NCBI GenBank assembly: GCA_964454335.1
Contig: CAYVVT010000025.1
Coordinates: 1 to 24,591, forward strand
Length of the DNA: 24,591 bases
Direction: 5' to 3'
Origin: CAYVVT01 sp964454335
GTDB lineage: Bacteria; Fidelibacterota; UBA8477; JABMPR01
Part shown: piece by piece, positions 22,743 to 24,591 of the stretch
How the letters are laid out: each line of letters opens with the position of its first letter
Position numbering within the stretch: the stretch's first letter is position 1
Notes under the pieces: model-generated
Told to the model about the DNA's origin: nothing
Databases searched by the model: none
Seen by the model: the letters and a program-made list of their open reading frames with translations, nothing else
Program-made: the position numbers and the translations under genes

Positions 22743-23032
22743 TGACATCCCCAGACCTGACAGATAGGTGCCTTGTGGATTTCTCCCATGACCTCTAATG
22801 TATCGATTGTATTTCCCGACTCCGGATCTGTTACCTTGGAATTCATAATGCAATCTACAAGCTGGTGGATGGCTTCCTCAGAGAGTTCAAAGCCCTCTTC
22901 TCCTAGAGCGTCTACGACATCCTGGAAAACTGCATCATATCCCTTGTCCTTACTTTTGATCAAGGAATAGAAAAATGACGGATTGAACATACACCTTGTG
23001 ATTACATCGCTAAGCGTGTCTAAGGGTCTCAT
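22733..23032 (-). CDS. Small protein, candidate prenylated-peptide precursor (ComX/Nif11-like layout)
   Basis: 99 residues with a good ribosome site (GGAGG, 7 bases before the ATG). The N-terminal part is leader-like: NPSFFYSLIKSKDKG (17-31) followed by EEGFELSEEAIHQLVDCI (45-62). This helical 'P-x-F..L...GF.LS.E' pattern recalls Nif11-type RiPP leaders and also the ComX pre-peptide. The C-terminus is a short tail, APICQVWGCQDR (88-99), with the only Trp (W94) framed by C91 and C96. ComX pheromones likewise carry the prenylated Trp a few residues from the C-terminus, often followed by Gly. No signal peptide is present. It follows the TPR gene by 20 bases and precedes the isoprenoid enzyme, so one transcript is likely. 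No homolog has been checked. Confidence 0.7.
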   Translation of the reverse strand: MRPLDTLSDVITRCMFNPSFFYSLIKSKDKGYDAVFQDVVDALGEEGFELSEEAIHQLVDCIMNSKVTDPESGNTIDTLEVMGEIHKAPICQVWGCQDR

Positions 23033-23052
23033 CGCTCGCCTCCTGTTTTACT

Positions 23053-24564
23053 TTATTCGACCTGCTTACTCTTTGAGAATTTGTGTAATCCCTGTTTCGC
23101 CAAGAGTGCCTTACTACTTAGGGAATCGAGTGTCAGAAATCGCTGGTAGTTGACTATTACTCCACTCGTATCGCCTAGAACCTCATTGACTTTCGCAAGC
23201 ATGAAAAAGGCCATGGCATATTCAGAATCCAACCTAACGACTTCTTCGAATTCCTGCCTTGCAAGTTCGATCTGATTGTCATTGAGGAGGGAATGCCCCA
23301 ACTGCTCATGATAATAAGGTTCCCTGGGATTAGCAGTTATGGCTTGTCGGAACTGCGGGATTGATCTTGAGAAAAGCTCCAATTCAGCAAAATCGTAGCC
23401 TAAACCTTCATGGATCCTGCCCCAATCGGCGCCCAATTCCTTCATTCTACGGATATATAAATCCTCGTAATATGAAGCCTTCACACTATCCCCTTCGGAT
23501 ATGTAAAGAGCCATCAACAGGCTGTATGTTTCAGGCCGTATATTTGTGATCCAGAGTGATTCCTCGAGGACCTTTTTTGCCTCGACCTCATCACCAATCC
23601 TGATAAAGCACCTGCCATACATGGGATACATGGATGGGTAATTCCAATTCATTCTGACAGCAGGTGTTATGGCTTCTATTGCCCCCAGATAATCTTCCCA
23701 CTGGAATTTGAGATCCGCCAGGTTTACAAGCAGAACATTGTTTGCAGGACAATACTTCAGAGCCAACTCCAGGCTTTGAGCCTGACCGGATTTATCGCCA
23801 TCGATGAAGCTTCTCGCCCATGAGATCATGGCGACCTCAAAGGGATTAGCCTGTGACTCAAGCTCGAGAAGATATTCATAATGATGATTTGCCTCTTCAT
23901 ACTCCTGGTAGAAACCAAGTATTGCGATGAGCCAAATCCTTGCTGTGATGAAGTTTGGGTCGAGTTCAATGGCTTTGCGCAGGTGTCTTTCAGCCCCTGG
24001 GACCTGTCGAAAGATGTACTCACTTGCTTGCATGAATTCTTTTAACGCTGGCATGTTGTGGCTACGATTATTTAACCACGGTCGCAGGTCTTTATCCGTC
24101 ATCTCCGGTGCATCCGACACATAAAGATAATCCAAGGTCTGTGATGCAATGGAAGCCACGGCTTCAGCAAGTTCCTGACCGGAATCGAGTTGAACCTCGG
24201 CAATATGTTTTACCTCCGAATTCTGAAGATCAACGATCCTGGACTGTAGCTCAAAGCAATCTCCAGATTTGAGTATTGTCCCATCAATGACGTAAGGGAT
24301 ATCTGCACTCAGAAGTGTTGCGAAACCCGCTTTGTTCAGCTGGGGTGTTTTACTGCCGAACTGAGTTTGGAGGAAGTTATTAAAACTTGATGGATCTATG
24401 ATTCCGAGATTTTCCATTCCGATCAGTTCATTAACCAGGAGCATCTGGATCAACTCTGGCCAATCGGCGATCTCGGTTTCACCAGTAATATCCCGAAAGG
24501 GAAGAATACCGAATCTTCGATTTTCGATATCCAGGACAGTGTTCGTTTTTTTAACCTTTGGCAC
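23053..24564 (-). CDS. TolB-like N-terminal domain + TPR repeat protein
   Basis: 503 residues from a GTG at 24564. Residues of about 16-150 resemble the TolB/FlgO-like domain often found before TPRs in FCB and proteobacterial regulators: RRFGILPFRDITGETEIADWPELIQ, MLLVNELIGMENLGIIDPSSF and IPYVIDGTILKSGDCFELQSRIVD. About residues 175-495 are tandem TPR-like helical pairs (for example AERHLRKAIELDPNF and ELARQEFEEVVRLDSEYAMAFFMLAKV), a protein- or peptide-binding scaffold. No signal peptide or membrane helix is visible. There is no Shine-Dalgarno before the GTG, and an in-frame TAG lies 15 bases upstream, so it could be the separated C-terminal part of a longer regulator or kinase whose N-terminus lies beyond the window. 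Co-oriented with the two genes downstream. Confidence 0.75.
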   Translation of the reverse strand: MPKVKKTNTVLDIENRRFGILPFRDITGETEIADWPELIQMLLVNELIGMENLGIIDPSSFNNFLQTQFGSKTPQLNKAGFATLLSADIPYVIDGTILKSGDCFELQSRIVDLQNSEVKHIAEVQLDSGQELAEAVASIASQTLDYLYVSDAPEMTDKDLRPWLNNRSHNMPALKEFMQASEYIFRQVPGAERHLRKAIELDPNFITARIWLIAILGFYQEYEEANHHYEYLLELESQANPFEVAMISWARSFIDGDKSGQAQSLELALKYCPANNVLLVNLADLKFQWEDYLGAIEAITPAVRMNWNYPSMYPMYGRCFIRIGDEVEAKKVLEESLWITNIRPETYSLLMALYISEGDSVKASYYEDLYIRRMKELGADWGRIHEGLGYDFAELELFSRSIPQFRQAITANPREPYYHEQLGHSLLNDNQIELARQEFEEVVRLDSEYAMAFFMLAKVNEVLGDTSGVIVNYQRFLTLDSLSSKALLAKQGLHKFSKSKQVE

Positions 24565-24591
24565 AGATTTGCATAAAATCTAAGAGAGACT

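Overview
The window looks like a Gram-negative bacterial chromosome of roughly 53% GC in its core, probably from the FCB side of the tree. Candidatus Marinimicrobia/Neomarinimicrobiota is my best guess. The reasons are an outer-membrane barrel, SPII and Tat lipoproteins, a secreted 'LPVELTSFTA' module typical of FCB surface proteins, a TolB-like/TPR protein and a HisKA_2 kinase. The taxonomy is inferred from style, not from a marker gene.

Left end (1-2.2 kb, minus strand, lower GC): two secreted proteins, one running off the edge and one with a formylglycine-generating-enzyme fold that lacks the C-terminal catalytic cysteines. They are bounded by a 3' half of a tRNA(CAT) gene followed by a strong terminator. 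This looks like the scar at the distal end of an element integrated into a tRNA gene.

Core (2.35-21.6 kb): mltG and pcrA overlap. Next come a ferrous-iron operon (fur-family regulator, feoA, feoB, Cys-rich Feo partner), then a YhaM-type nuclease, an orphan ECF S-component and an outer-membrane protein, all overlapping. A two-repeat lipoprotein follows. The convergent gap after it holds a good promoter and a strong terminator about 130 bp apart, a candidate small RNA. On the minus strand are a THUMP-type rRNA methyltransferase and an MscS channel. A multi-pass HisKA_2 histidine kinase is divergent from them. A TetR regulator with a perfect inverted repeat upstream meets, tail to tail, an AGCS sodium/amino-acid symporter coupled to a Tat-exported N-acyl-D-amino-acid deacylase.

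Right end (21.66-24.56 kb, minus strand, about 37-53% GC by spot counts): a TolB-like/TPR protein, a 99-residue small protein ending in a short tail with one Trp between two Cys, and a class I isoprenoid-synthase-fold enzyme with both Asp-rich motifs. The last two resemble, in logic, the ComX precursor and ComQ isoprenyl transferase of Bacillus quorum sensing (Trp prenylation), here in an apparently non-Firmicute genome. This is the most interesting locus in the window: a candidate prenylated-peptide (RiPP or signal) system. The assignment rests on motif reading and gene context, not on a homology search.
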